Assembly: GCF_001682855.1 (NCBI RefSeq) | Contig: NZ_MAQW01000023.1 | Span: forward strand, 390,338-454,337 | Direction: 5' to 3' | From: Bacillus sp. FJAT-27264 | GTDB lineage: Bacteria > Bacillota > Bacilli > Paenibacillales > Paenibacillaceae | Length of the DNA stretch: 64,000 bases | Notes under the pieces: generated by a model | The model's input: the letters and a program-made list of their open reading frames with translations, nothing else | Databases searched by the model: none | Told to the model about the DNA's origin: nothing | Position numbers and translations under genes: made by a program | In this document: one piece after another, positions 50,888 through 58,108 of the stretch | How positions within the stretch are numbered: position 1 is the stretch's first letter | How the letters are laid out: each line of letters starts with the position of its first letter

Positions 50888-52423
50888 ATGAAAAAGAAAT
50901 CAGTAGCTGCGCTTATTCTCATTCTCTCTGTTATGCTCGTGATCGCAGGTTGCGGCAATAGTGGCAATAACAGCAGCAGGAACAAGAATCAGGACAATAA
51001 GGAAGCGGCAAAGGAAGCAAAAACGGAAGCTGTCTCAGGAGCATCAGAAGCAAGCTATACACCGCTCGACCAACTAAAAGATACATACGATATCATTATT
51101 GTCGGTGCAGGTGGTGCAGGAATGTCTGCCGCGCTTGAGGCTAAAGCCAAAGGGATGAACCCTGTTATTTTTGAAAAAATGCCGGTGGCTGGCGGAAATA
51201 CAACCAAGTCTTCTTCGGGAATGAACGCGTCGGAAACGAAGTTCCAAAAGGAGCAAGGCATTGCAGACAGCAATGATTTATTTTATGAAGAGAGCTTAAA
51301 GGGTGGTCATGATACGAACGACAAAGAGATGCTGCGTTTCTTCGTGGATCAATCCGCAAGTGCTATCGACTGGCTCGACTCTATCGGAATTAAATTGAAC
51401 AATATCACCATTACAGGCGGTATGAACGAGAAGCGTACCCATCGTCCTGAAGATGGCTCCGCAGTAGGACAATACCTTGTTAAAGGCCTAGTGAACAATG
51501 TTCAAGAGCAAGGCATCCCGCTTTTTGTGAATGCTGATGTCAAGGAAATTACCGAGCAAGATGGCAAGGTCAATGGAGTTAAAGTCATCTTTAACCAAGC
51601 GGATGAGAAAACCATTACAGCGAGAGCTGTCGTTGTGACTACCGGGGGTTTTGGGTCCAACAAGGAAATGATCTCCGAAGTCAGACCGGATTTAAACGGA
51701 TATGTGACGACCAATCAAATCGGCAGCACTGGTGACGGCATTAAGATGATTGAGAAGCTTGGTGGTGTAACCGTCGATATGGATCAAATCCAAGTTCACC
51801 CGACAGTGCAGCAAGAAAAATCCTATCTGATTGGGGAAGCCGTTCGCGGGGAAGGAGCCATCCTAGTATCTAGCGAAGGTAAACGATTCACCAACGATCT
51901 GGGTACTCGTGATAAAGTAACCGCCGCAATCAATCAGCTTCCTGAAAACTCAGCTTTTCTGGTCTTTGATTCCGGCGTAAAATCCCGTGTTAAAGCCATC
52001 GAACAATATGAGAAGATGGGCTTCGTGATCCAAGCCGATTCTATCGAAACTTTGGCCGGGGAAATGGGTGTACCAGGTGAGCAATTGCAAAAAACACTGG
52101 ATACCTGGAACAGCTCTGTAAAAGGTAAAGAGGATGCCGAATTTGGCAGAACGACAGGGATGGACAATGACTTGTCCAGCGCGCCTTACTTTGCGATTAA
52201 AATCGGTCCTGGGGTCCATTACACCATGGGCGGCGTGAAAATCAATACCAACACAGAAGTTTTAAATAAAGAGGGTAACCCAATTACAGGTCTGTTCGCC
52301 GCAGGTGAGGTGACGGGAGGTCTGCACGGTCAAAACCGGATCGGAGGGAACTCAGTAGCGGAAATCATTATTTTCGGTCGCCAAGCGGGGATCAAATCTG
52401 CTGAATTTGTAAAAGCAAACTAA
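50888..52423 (+). CDS. Lipoprotein FAD-dependent fumarate-reductase-like flavoprotein
   Basis: A 511-residue exported flavoprotein: signal peptide with lipobox VIAGC (Cys22), a charged linker (25-55), then the FAD domain with dinucleotide fold DIIIVGAGGAGMSAALEA (about 68-85) and the flavocytochrome c / FrdA landmarks EKMPVAGGNTTKSSSGMNAS, IQVHPT, RGEGAILVSSEGKRF, GPGVHYTMGGVKINT and GGLHGQNRIGGNSVAE. It should reduce fumarate, urocanate or a similar enoate on the outer side of the membrane. It lacks the FMN-binding and heme domains that pass electrons in most homologues, so its electron donor is unclear. ATG 50888 follows GGGGGAAA. A DcuSR-like pair is about 2 kb upstream. Confidence 0.88.
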   Translation: MKKKSVAALILILSVMLVIAGCGNSGNNSSRNKNQDNKEAAKEAKTEAVSGASEASYTPLDQLKDTYDIIIVGAGGAGMSAALEAKAKGMNPVIFEKMPVAGGNTTKSSSGMNASETKFQKEQGIADSNDLFYEESLKGGHDTNDKEMLRFFVDQSASAIDWLDSIGIKLNNITITGGMNEKRTHRPEDGSAVGQYLVKGLVNNVQEQGIPLFVNADVKEITEQDGKVNGVKVIFNQADEKTITARAVVVTTGGFGSNKEMISEVRPDLNGYVTTNQIGSTGDGIKMIEKLGGVTVDMDQIQVHPTVQQEKSYLIGEAVRGEGAILVSSEGKRFTNDLGTRDKVTAAINQLPENSAFLVFDSGVKSRVKAIEQYEKMGFVIQADSIETLAGEMGVPGEQLQKTLDTWNSSVKGKEDAEFGRTTGMDNDLSSAPYFAIKIGPGVHYTMGGVKINTNTEVLNKEGNPITGLFAAGEVTGGLHGQNRIGGNSVAEIIIFGRQAGIKSAEFVKAN

Positions 52424-52458
52424 GAAATACTCCATTCATCCTTCATATTTGAAAATAA

Positions 52459-52494
52459 ACAAACGCTTGGACTGATTACAGTCCAAGCGTTTGT
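52459..52494. terminator. Terminator after flavoprotein gene
   Basis: ACAAACGCTTGGACT-GATTAC-AGTCCAAGCGTTTGT is a perfect 15-bp stem between convergent genes. Confidence 0.85.
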
Positions 52495-52530
52495 TGTAGG
52501 TGTAGGTACAATCATATTCTGCTCGTCTGT

Positions 52531-53763
52531 TCATGAAACGCTGTGGGGTGAAGGCTTGGATGAACGGGTCAGCGAGAACAGTTCCAGCTCGGGTCTGTGC
52601 TTTCCGCTAAGAGTATCCGTCAATAATTCTGCCGCAATATTGCTGTAAGCCGTGCCGTTGCCGCCGTACCCTTCAATGAAGTAACTATGTGGGTAATCCG
52701 GGTGCGGGCCAATATAGGGCAGTCCGTCACGCGTCGTTCCAAATACGGCGCCCCAGGCGTATTCAATCTCTATACCGCGGAGTTCCGGGAACAGCGCTTC
52801 GAGCTCCTCCAGCAGCCTTTTACCCTGGGATAGAACTCTTACCTCGCGCTGCTTGTCATCAGTCAGTGGTTCATCCTTACCGCCAGCAATGATGCGTCCC
52901 TCCGGGGTGGTTCTGAAATAAAGGTAGGGACGAGCGGTTTCCCAGAGCAGGCTTTGCTCATGCCATTTGGGAAGCTCTTTCAGGGGACGGGTCATGATAG
53001 CATATGTATTAATCAGTTCGGCGCCCCGGTCCTTCTTCATCTCCTGTGTCTCGTAGCCCATAGCAAAAATTACATTCTTCGCAAAAATTCGGCCGTGCCG
53101 AGTGTGGCAAATCACACCGTCTTCCTTAAATTCATAATGCTGCGCTTTGGTCTGCTCGTATACAGTAACCCCATTCTTGGCCGCCTGATGGATCAGGCTA
53201 TGCACCGTTCGGAACGGATTGGTCTCCGCATCTCCACGGGAGTACAGACCTGCTGGTTTGGCAAAAGAGTACAGTGAAGCTATCTGGTCCTTCTCCCAAA
53301 ACTCGGAATGAAAGCCATGAGTCGTCAGATTGCGGTGCTCTTCACGTAACGCAGGCACATCCTCTGGCATACTGGCATATAGCAGGCTAGAGCGGGGAAT
53401 GATCTGCGGGTCCATCTCCAGCTTGGCAGGGAGGTCAAGAATGTTGCCGAGTGCCTTTTGACAGAGCTTATAGAACAGCACGCCTTGCTCCACTCCAAAC
53501 GTATTGATACAGGCAGTCAATGACTTGTCATTAGAGACCTGCAATAGCCCGGTGTTGGCATGTGAGCTTCCGCCTGCTACAGATCGTTTGTCGATCAAAA
53601 TTACATCCGCCCCGCTCAGGGACAGTTGATATGAGGTCATGGCTCCACCCATGCCTGCGCCTACCACCAGACACTCGCAGCGGGCATCTCCTTGCAAGGC
53701 CGGGTAAGCTGGTGGATTGTGTAATGTATCACTCCAGGGCGTTTGCCCGCTGTTTAATTTCAT
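52531..53763 (-). CDS. FAD-dependent oxidoreductase, DAO superfamily
   Basis: A 410-residue member of the D-amino-acid oxidase/glycine oxidase-like family. The FAD motif is ECLVVGAGMGGAMTSYQLS, followed by DVILIDKRSVAGGSSHANTG and the C-terminal AVFGTTRDGLPYIGPHPDYP and YGGNGTAYSNIAAELL, where FAD contacts the isoalloxazine ring. Related enzymes oxidise secondary or primary amines (for example glycine, sarcosine or gamma-glutamylputrescine), but substrate cannot be fixed. The open frame begins 19 codons earlier; ATG 53763 follows a GGGAG site at proper spacing. It has no C-terminal Rieske domain. It is divergent from the spore-coat pair. Confidence 0.85.
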   Translation of the reverse strand: MKLNSGQTPWSDTLHNPPAYPALQGDARCECLVVGAGMGGAMTSYQLSLSGADVILIDKRSVAGGSSHANTGLLQVSNDKSLTACINTFGVEQGVLFYKLCQKALGNILDLPAKLEMDPQIIPRSSLLYASMPEDVPALREEHRNLTTHGFHSEFWEKDQIASLYSFAKPAGLYSRGDAETNPFRTVHSLIHQAAKNGVTVYEQTKAQHYEFKEDGVICHTRHGRIFAKNVIFAMGYETQEMKKDRGAELINTYAIMTRPLKELPKWHEQSLLWETARPYLYFRTTPEGRIIAGGKDEPLTDDKQREVRVLSQGKRLLEELEALFPELRGIEIEYAWGAVFGTTRDGLPYIGPHPDYPHSYFIEGYGGNGTAYSNIAAELLTDTLSGKHRPELELFSLTRSSKPSPHSVS

Positions 53764-53856
53764 CGTCGATCTCCCTTTCGTATCTTCCGGCGTAGTATTC
53801 GCAGGAAACGATGGACTCATGCATGTTTTGGGCGTGCTGCTTTGCGCTTTTTAGCA

Positions 53857-53885
53857 CATAATGTGCTGGGCCCAGGGTCATACTA
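53857..53885 (+). promoter_or_regulatory. Forespore SigG/SigF-like promoter
   Basis: CATAA (53857-53861) and CATACTA (53879-53885) with a 17-bp spacer resemble the SigG pattern GNATR-N18-CATACTA. It lies 40 bp before the first of two coat-type genes. Confidence 0.4.
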
Positions 53886-53924
53886 AAAGAGGTTTGAACC
53901 ATCTATAAGGAGGGAAAACATCAT

Positions 53925-54158
53925 ATGCAATCTACACAAATGCAGGCACTCAGCGGCAAAGAGCTGGAATACATCGCCGACTCCATTTCTAATGAGGATT
54001 TGTTAATCAAGCAATTAGCGGCTACAGCGGGATCAACACAGAATCAGGCTGTTCGCCAAATCTGCATCCAGCATATCCAAAGCCATACCCAGCATATGGG
54101 GGTGTTGACGCAGATGCTGCAGCAGCACCAGCAATATGCCCCAACACAGCCGCAATAA
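53925..54158 (+). CDS. Small CotF-like spore protein
   Basis: A 77-residue, glutamine-rich helical protein (LSGKELEYIADSISNEDLLI, QHIQSHTQHMGVLTQMLQQH). It looks like a shortened relative of the CotF/ferritin-like coat family: two helices with the DSISNEDLL motif common at the start of CotF domains. It has a good AAGGAGGG site and precedes cotF by 31 bp, so it is probably co-expressed during sporulation. It may be a structural partner of the following protein. Named function not established. Confidence 0.65.
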   Translation: MQSTQMQALSGKELEYIADSISNEDLLIKQLAATAGSTQNQAVRQICIQHIQSHTQHMGVLTQMLQQHQQYAPTQPQ

Positions 54159-54189
54159 CAGAGATTCCAACTTTAAGGAGGTTATCTTA

Positions 54190-54573
54190 ATGAATGCACA
54201 AAACGGATCATTTATGGCGGATGAGGACCTGATGAATACGGTTTTGGCCGACCTGAAACGGACGGTTCGCGAATATACCACTGCCGCAACAGAATCGGCC
54301 TGTCCATCTGTACGTCAAGCCTTTAACAACTTGACGATGGATACGCTGCGTCTTCAAGGGGATTTGTATACCCATATGTCGCAAATGAATATGTACACGG
54401 CTCCCTCCAAGGCTTTGCGTCAGGATGTGGACAAGCAAATTCAGACTGCACAGCAGACGCAGCAAAAGTGCCAGCAGTTCGTGCAGCAAAAAACAGGGGG
54501 AGTCGGTGACTATAGCCATAATCCCAACGTGACTCATCAACAGAACAATTCACACAATTCTTACTATATGTAA
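54190..54573 (+). CDS. cotF: CotF-family spore coat protein
   Basis: A 127-residue coat F domain protein: FMADEDLMNTVLADLKRTVR and YTTAATESACPSVRQAFNNL, then LYTHMSQMNMYTA, the normal four-helix pattern, followed by a glutamine-rich C-terminal tail. CotF-like proteins lie in the coat of Bacillales endospores and support an endospore-forming host. ATG 54190 follows a near-perfect AAGGAGGT site; the longer reading frame upstream overlaps the preceding gene and is less likely. A terminator follows. Confidence 0.88.
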   Translation: MNAQNGSFMADEDLMNTVLADLKRTVREYTTAATESACPSVRQAFNNLTMDTLRLQGDLYTHMSQMNMYTAPSKALRQDVDKQIQTAQQTQQKCQQFVQQKTGGVGDYSHNPNVTHQQNNSHNSYYM

Positions 54574-54635
54574 CCCGTCTCCGGTCCTGTGAAGCAGCGA
54601 GTTATGTCGCTTAAGCGGGTCCACCGGGTAATGCA

Positions 54636-54685
54636 AAACAAAGGTTGATTCCCGAAAGTAAAGGGAACCAACCTTTGTTTTTTTA
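54636..54685 (+). terminator. Intrinsic terminator after cotF
   Basis: ACAAAGGTTG-TTCCC and GGGAA-CAACCTTTGT pair around GAAAGTAAA; seven T residues follow. It marks the right end of the chromosomal-type genes; the DNA beyond is more AT-rich. Confidence 0.85.
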
Positions 54686-54808
54686 TATTTCAGTATTCTG
54701 TATCTGGATGCTTACGCACTCCAAACAACTTTCACAACCTTTTACTATGATGAAACGACCAGAATAGTAAGAGGTTAACACCTCATGACACTCCAAGGGG
54801 ATGTTGAG

Positions 54809-55045
54809 ATGTTAGATAAGTTATTTGAATTGATTGATAAAAGTTATGGTAGGGATACTTTCTTTATGGGGTTGGCTTTCAAGTTCGATAAAGGGATTGC
54901 AATGATTGACAAGCACTTTGCAGAAAACATTGATGATGGCTATGTTGTCGAATGGGTAAGTTTTGTAGACATTGAGAAGCCAGTATCAGTGATCTGTGAG
55001 GACATTTCCGAACTTTATACTCTACTTAGAGAACTTGCCCTGTAA
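54809..55045 (+). CDS. Small acidic protein of unknown function
   Basis: A 78-residue protein (MLDKLFELIDKSYGRDTFFM to YTLLRELAL), acidic, with alternating strands and helices and no motif I recognise. ATG 54809 follows AAGGGG by nine bases; the frame opens eight codons earlier. It is the first gene after the drop in GC content. Its stop codon lies inside the loop of a short hairpin followed by T residues, so it seems monocistronic. Confidence 0.5.
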   Translation: MLDKLFELIDKSYGRDTFFMGLAFKFDKGIAMIDKHFAENIDDGYVVEWVSFVDIEKPVSVICEDISELYTLLRELAL

Positions 55046-55065
55046 ATCTTTAGGGCTTTTCTTTT
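55037..55065 (+). terminator. Short intrinsic terminator
   Basis: GCCCT and AGGGC pair across ten bases (the stop codon is in the loop), followed by TTTTCTTTTT. Confidence 0.5.
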
Positions 55066-55221
55066 TGCCCAGGTAGTATGTCCAAAGGGGGCATCATTAA
55101 CTTATCGGTTGCCCCTTACTCTCTCAGTAGTCAATCTATCCCCTCAGATAGTTGCGGTAGGTGCGTACAAAAAGTTATTCGGTTCACATCGCTACTTATA
55201 TTGGTGCAGAGGTGGTTTGTT

Positions 55222-55443
55222 TTGAAATGTAAATGTAGTCGGTTCATTACGCAACAGGCTAAGGTGTTAGCTAAGGTATATGAATCTACTGGCGGCCTGT
55301 GCATCCACTGTTTATCGGAGACGCTTAATGTCCCATATCAAGAACTATTAGACAGATACTCAGGAATCTACGAATGCCGCCCGTGTGCTCAAGACAAGAA
55401 AAAGGAAGAGCTGAGAAGAAAATTACTTGGTTTAGAGGGATAA
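55222..55443 (+). CDS. Small zinc-binding protein (CxC...CIHC...CRPC)
   Basis: A 73-residue protein with cysteine pairs KCKC at the start, CIHC in the middle and ECRPC near the end, then a basic tail. This is a three-cluster zinc protein pattern. The TTG 55222 start is chosen because GAGGTGG lies six bases upstream; the longer frame up to 55078 has no good site and no similarity. A paralogous protein with CIKC, CLHC and GCRPC is encoded 80 bp downstream. No function is known; the position next to phage-type genes suggests an accessory or regulatory factor. Confidence 0.6.
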   Translation: MKCKCSRFITQQAKVLAKVYESTGGLCIHCLSETLNVPYQELLDRYSGIYECRPCAQDKKKEELRRKLLGLEG

Positions 55444-55521
55444 ACACGAGGGATCAGCGGTACTTTCAAAATGATCAGGGAGAAAGTCAAACAAGGAGAT
55501 TGAAGTGGAGTGGGTTCGATA

Positions 55522-55782
55522 ATGAGCGAGTACGTAAAGTGCATCAAATGTGAGTTCAGGTATGTGACAGACAAAGCAAGGGAGAATTTTTTAGCAGAAG
55601 GAATTGAGGGAGACCCCCTACTTTGCCTTCATTGTATTGGTGAGGTTACTGGAAAAGTCATGAACCGTTTCGGACACTTAGTAAATCCAGAAGATTTAGA
55701 AAGTGAGAATCAACGTATGCAAGTATTACCACAGACAATCACAGGCTGCAGACCGTGCATGAAGAAAAGAGGAGTGTTATGA
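55522..55782 (+). CDS. Small zinc-binding protein, paralogue of preceding gene
   Basis: An 86-residue protein opening MSEYVKCIKCEFRYVTDKA, with CLHC and GCRPC downstream, the same order of cysteine pairs as the previous gene but with a longer central helix (EVTGKVMNRFGHLVNPEDLE). The last codons overlap the next start (ATGA). The weak upstream GGAG lies 12 bases away. It forms a compact run with the RHH-like and thymidine-kinase-like genes. Confidence 0.65.
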   Translation: MSEYVKCIKCEFRYVTDKARENFLAEGIEGDPLLCLHCIGEVTGKVMNRFGHLVNPEDLESENQRMQVLPQTITGCRPCMKKRGVL

Positions 55783-55931
55783 AGAGTGAAAGGCTTTACT
55801 TGAGAGCTACTCCTGAAACTAAAGAATACCTTCAAAGCATTGCAGATAAATACTTTGAAGGAAAAATGTCTGCTGTATTTGACTACATGATAGAACGATT
55901 AGAGTTACGTTTGGAAAGCGTTGAATCTTAA
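55779..55931 (+). CDS. 50-residue ribbon-helix-helix-like protein
   Basis: ATG 55779 has GGAGTG five bases upstream and overlaps the preceding stop by four bases. The product MKSERLYLRATPETKEYLQS to IERLELRLESVES has one short strand then two helices, the length and pattern of Arc/CopG-type ribbon-helix-helix DNA-binding proteins (RLYLRATPETKEYLQSIADK). The stop TAA overlaps the next ATG as TAATG. It could regulate this small operon; no toxin partner is evident. Confidence 0.55.
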   Translation: MKSERLYLRATPETKEYLQSIADKYFEGKMSAVFDYMIERLELRLESVES

Positions 55932-55978
55932 TGACTGATTTGCCTATCCGTAAGAAAGGTACACAGGGGGATGAAGCA

Positions 55979-56725
55979 ATGGATGAAAATGTTGGCAGGG
56001 TTGTAGTTAGTGTTGGCACCAAGGGTAGTGGTAAAACGAAGCAGCTTATTAATTTATATGAAGAAATAAAAAGTGATGGGCTTCGTGTGGCTGTATTTAA
56101 GCCGTTTATGTGTCATGAGGTTGAGGAGGCTGATTTTGTATGTGCTAGGGATGGAAGAAAAGCTCCTGCCATCTCTGTTGATTTCCTAGATGAAATACCA
56201 AGGATAGCTGACGAAGAATGCTTACAGGCAATCTTAGTAGACGAGATCCAGTTCTTTGAGGACTTCGAGCCATACAAGACACTCGAGGGATTGGCAATGT
56301 CCGGAATAGAAGTTTATGTTTTCGGTCTGGACGTAACATCTGACAATGTGACTTATGAAAACATAGGTGATATTTTAGCGCATGCAGATGAAGTTCACAA
56401 GTTACGTACTCCCTGTGTCCAGTGTGGTGAAGAAGCTAGAATTAGCAAATTTATGGGTGAACAGAAGGATGGGAATGTTCAATTACGTGATCAAGATGAC
56501 TATGCCCCACATTGCCGTGCTTGCTTTTATGGTTGGAAAGAGAAGCTCGAGCAGATGAAGAAGACGGTTTCCCTAACTGTAGACAGTAAGGATTTCTTTT
56601 TTACTTGTGATATTGATATAGACCGCATTCGTGAATTAGGTTACGAACCTGAGAAGATTTCTGAACAACTCATCTCGCTTGACTCAGTTGTTGAGTTCAT
56701 CTCCAAAATGAAGAAAGTGAAGTGA
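55979..56725 (+). CDS. Thymidine-kinase-like P-loop protein with divergent lasso and C-terminal extension
   Basis: A 248-residue relative of type 1 thymidine kinases. Walker A is GTKGSGKT (13-20), the second motif is VDEIQFF (87-93), the GLD segment follows at 116-118, and zinc cysteines are 146, 149, 179 and 182 (CVQCG, HCRACFYGW). The classic DFR..PF and VGG.D.Y lasso residues are replaced (GLDVTSDNVTYENIG, LRDQDDYAPH), so thymidine specificity is doubtful. About 55 extra C-terminal residues (from VSLTVDSKDFFF) are not part of normal Tdk. ATG 55979 has a strong AGGGGG site; an in-frame ATG at 55931 overlaps the previous stop and would add 16 residues. Its role in the phage-like region is unknown. 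Confidence 0.7.
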   Translation: MDENVGRVVVSVGTKGSGKTKQLINLYEEIKSDGLRVAVFKPFMCHEVEEADFVCARDGRKAPAISVDFLDEIPRIADEECLQAILVDEIQFFEDFEPYKTLEGLAMSGIEVYVFGLDVTSDNVTYENIGDILAHADEVHKLRTPCVQCGEEARISKFMGEQKDGNVQLRDQDDYAPHCRACFYGWKEKLEQMKKTVSLTVDSKDFFFTCDIDIDRIRELGYEPEKISEQLISLDSVVEFISKMKKVK

Positions 56726-57101
56726 TTAGTGCTCCAATGATGACCAGGGAAAGGTTCTACCTGACATGTAAAATTTACACTCTATATATAGTAAAAAGAT
56801 ACATTTAAAAGATAAAAGATAAAAGATAAAAGATAAAAGATAAAAGATAAAAGATAAAAGATAAAAGAATAACATTGGGAGCAAACCTGCAGGTAGCATC
56901 TGACTATGTACAGGGCTTTGTTAGAGTGTTTATTGAATAACTTATAATGTACGTACAGAACAGAATCGACCTCTATAAAGTGAATACGTGGAAGGTAGGT
57001 TGTTTGAGGAAAAACTGGACTAAGATTATTCTTACTAACTTGAGAAGGTAAACTTCGAGCATGTTGATATTTAAAAATACCGCTAAGGGGAGAAATGCAA
57101 A
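56726..57101. other. Gene-poor AT-rich interval with a 7-bp tandem repeat
   Basis: The stretch holds nine TAAAAGA units and a possible 34-codon frame at 56947 without a ribosome binding site. The ATG of the next gene at 57102 is preceded by AAGGGGAG at 57085. I see no other gene. Confidence 0.5.
56806..56868 (+). repeat. Nine perfect TAAAAGA repeats
   Basis: A 7-bp microsatellite, nine uninterrupted copies, 233 bp upstream of the next start codon and in the noncoding gap. A tract of this length is expected to change copy number by slippage. Confidence 0.9.
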
Positions 57102-57488
57102 ATGGCAGGTAAGAAATTGACGGTGGCCAAGAAGACGGCACTCGATGCAAAAAAAACTGAGGTTGTAGAAGTTCCTGAAGTGTACAAAAAACCTAAGCAG
57201 ACGATAGAGAGTCTCAAAGCAGAGGATATAGAAGGTGATGTAGTGGAAGAGTTCACTCAACAACTGTCAATCTTCGGTCAACTTATTTACAACGCTAGTA
57301 ATGCAGATGTAACTCTAATTGTAGACAATCTGGGCTTTGGTGATATCTACGTTAGTGACAAGAATGACGTTCGAGTGGGCAATGAATCACAGCGATTGCT
57401 TTACAAGGAGCAACGGGCATTTAAGGCACAACAACTGTTTTTGATCTCAGCAAGTCAACCTGTTGCTTCAATTATTGAAATCAAGTAG
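57102..57488 (+). CDS. Phage-module protein with basic N-terminus
   Basis: A 128-residue protein: a lysine-rich N-terminus (GKKLTVAKKTALDAKK), a helical middle and a beta-rich C-terminal domain (ADVTLIVDNLGFGDIYVSDK, VRVGNESQRLLYKEQ). The latter resembles small beta-sandwich segments of phage virion proteins, but I cannot name it. Its strong AAGGGGAG site and position before the neck and tail genes suggest a structural role in a phage tail or head-tail module. Confidence 0.55.
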   Translation: MAGKKLTVAKKTALDAKKTEVVEVPEVYKKPKQTIESLKAEDIEGDVVEEFTQQLSIFGQLIYNASNADVTLIVDNLGFGDIYVSDKNDVRVGNESQRLLYKEQRAFKAQQLFLISASQPVASIIEIK

Positions 57489-57499
57489 AGCGGGTTGAG

Positions 57500-57645
57500 G
57501 TGGACAAGAAATTAAATCTTCCTACTGGTTCAGCGAAGCCATGACAGCGAGTCTATCAATGTTTAATGAAGCTGTACGTAGTGCGGTTAAGAGCGTACCC
57601 CTTTCAGCTTATATTGATTTACGAAGAGGATGTGATGCAGCATGA
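57500..57645 (+). pseudogene. Broken phage neck-type gene remnant
   Basis: Two fragments remain in different frames: a GTG-initiated MDKKLNLPTGSAKP ending TGA at the ATG of 57541, and MTASLSMFNEAVRSAVKSVP to the stop at 57643-57645 whose ATGA overlaps the next start. The helical AVRSAV segment and position suggest a tail-completion gene reduced by a deletion or frameshift. Confidence 0.5.
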
Positions 57646-58090
57646 GGAAGATAAATGTCTCTGATGTATATGCGCATATCCACACACCCTTCGTGAAAAC
57701 CCTGAGATTATAGCTATGCTAGGGTTGACGGGTGAATCTGCTCTGGAAGACTTCGCTACCAAGATTCAGAAAAGGAAGAAGCCATAGGGATTAGTTCAGC
57801 ACAACTTACCCTTGATATCTTTCTACAAAAATCCGGGGCACAGAGGGGTGAATTACCTTGAGTACAGTTTCATCGTAGACTTCGATATCTACACTCAGGA
57901 TGACGTTGAATTGGCTATTAACATAGCTGACCAGAATACTCAACACTTGGACGACAAGTTCATGTTGGGGCTGAAGTAAGGAAGTGTGTTTAAGGGGGAA
58001 TATGTCACAAGTGCTGAAGATGACACTGACCTAACAAACACTTACAAGTATTTCACCCAAATAGGATTCACTATTGGGATAGATAACTAA
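57642..58090 (+). pseudogene. Frameshifted phage tail-completion gene remnant
   Basis: An ATG at 57642 starts RKINVSDVYAHIHTPFVK and then stops. The continuation is found in other frames: NPEIIAMLGLTGESALEDFA and TKIQKRKKP, then LPLISFYKNPGHRGVNYLEY, SFIVDFDIYTQDDVELAINI, a stop, and GSVFKGEYVTSAEDDTDLTN to FTQIGFTIGIDN with the stop at 58088-58090. Together they would form one protein of about 145 residues with the spacing of a tail terminator/completion protein. At least two frameshifts plus one stop show the gene is decayed. Confidence 0.7.
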
Positions 58091-58108
58091 TTGAAGGAGG
58101 TCTCTAAA

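Noticed and set aside
55779..55931. Antitoxin of a toxin-antitoxin pair
   Set aside because: RHH-like shape fits an antitoxin, but neither neighbour resembles a toxin.
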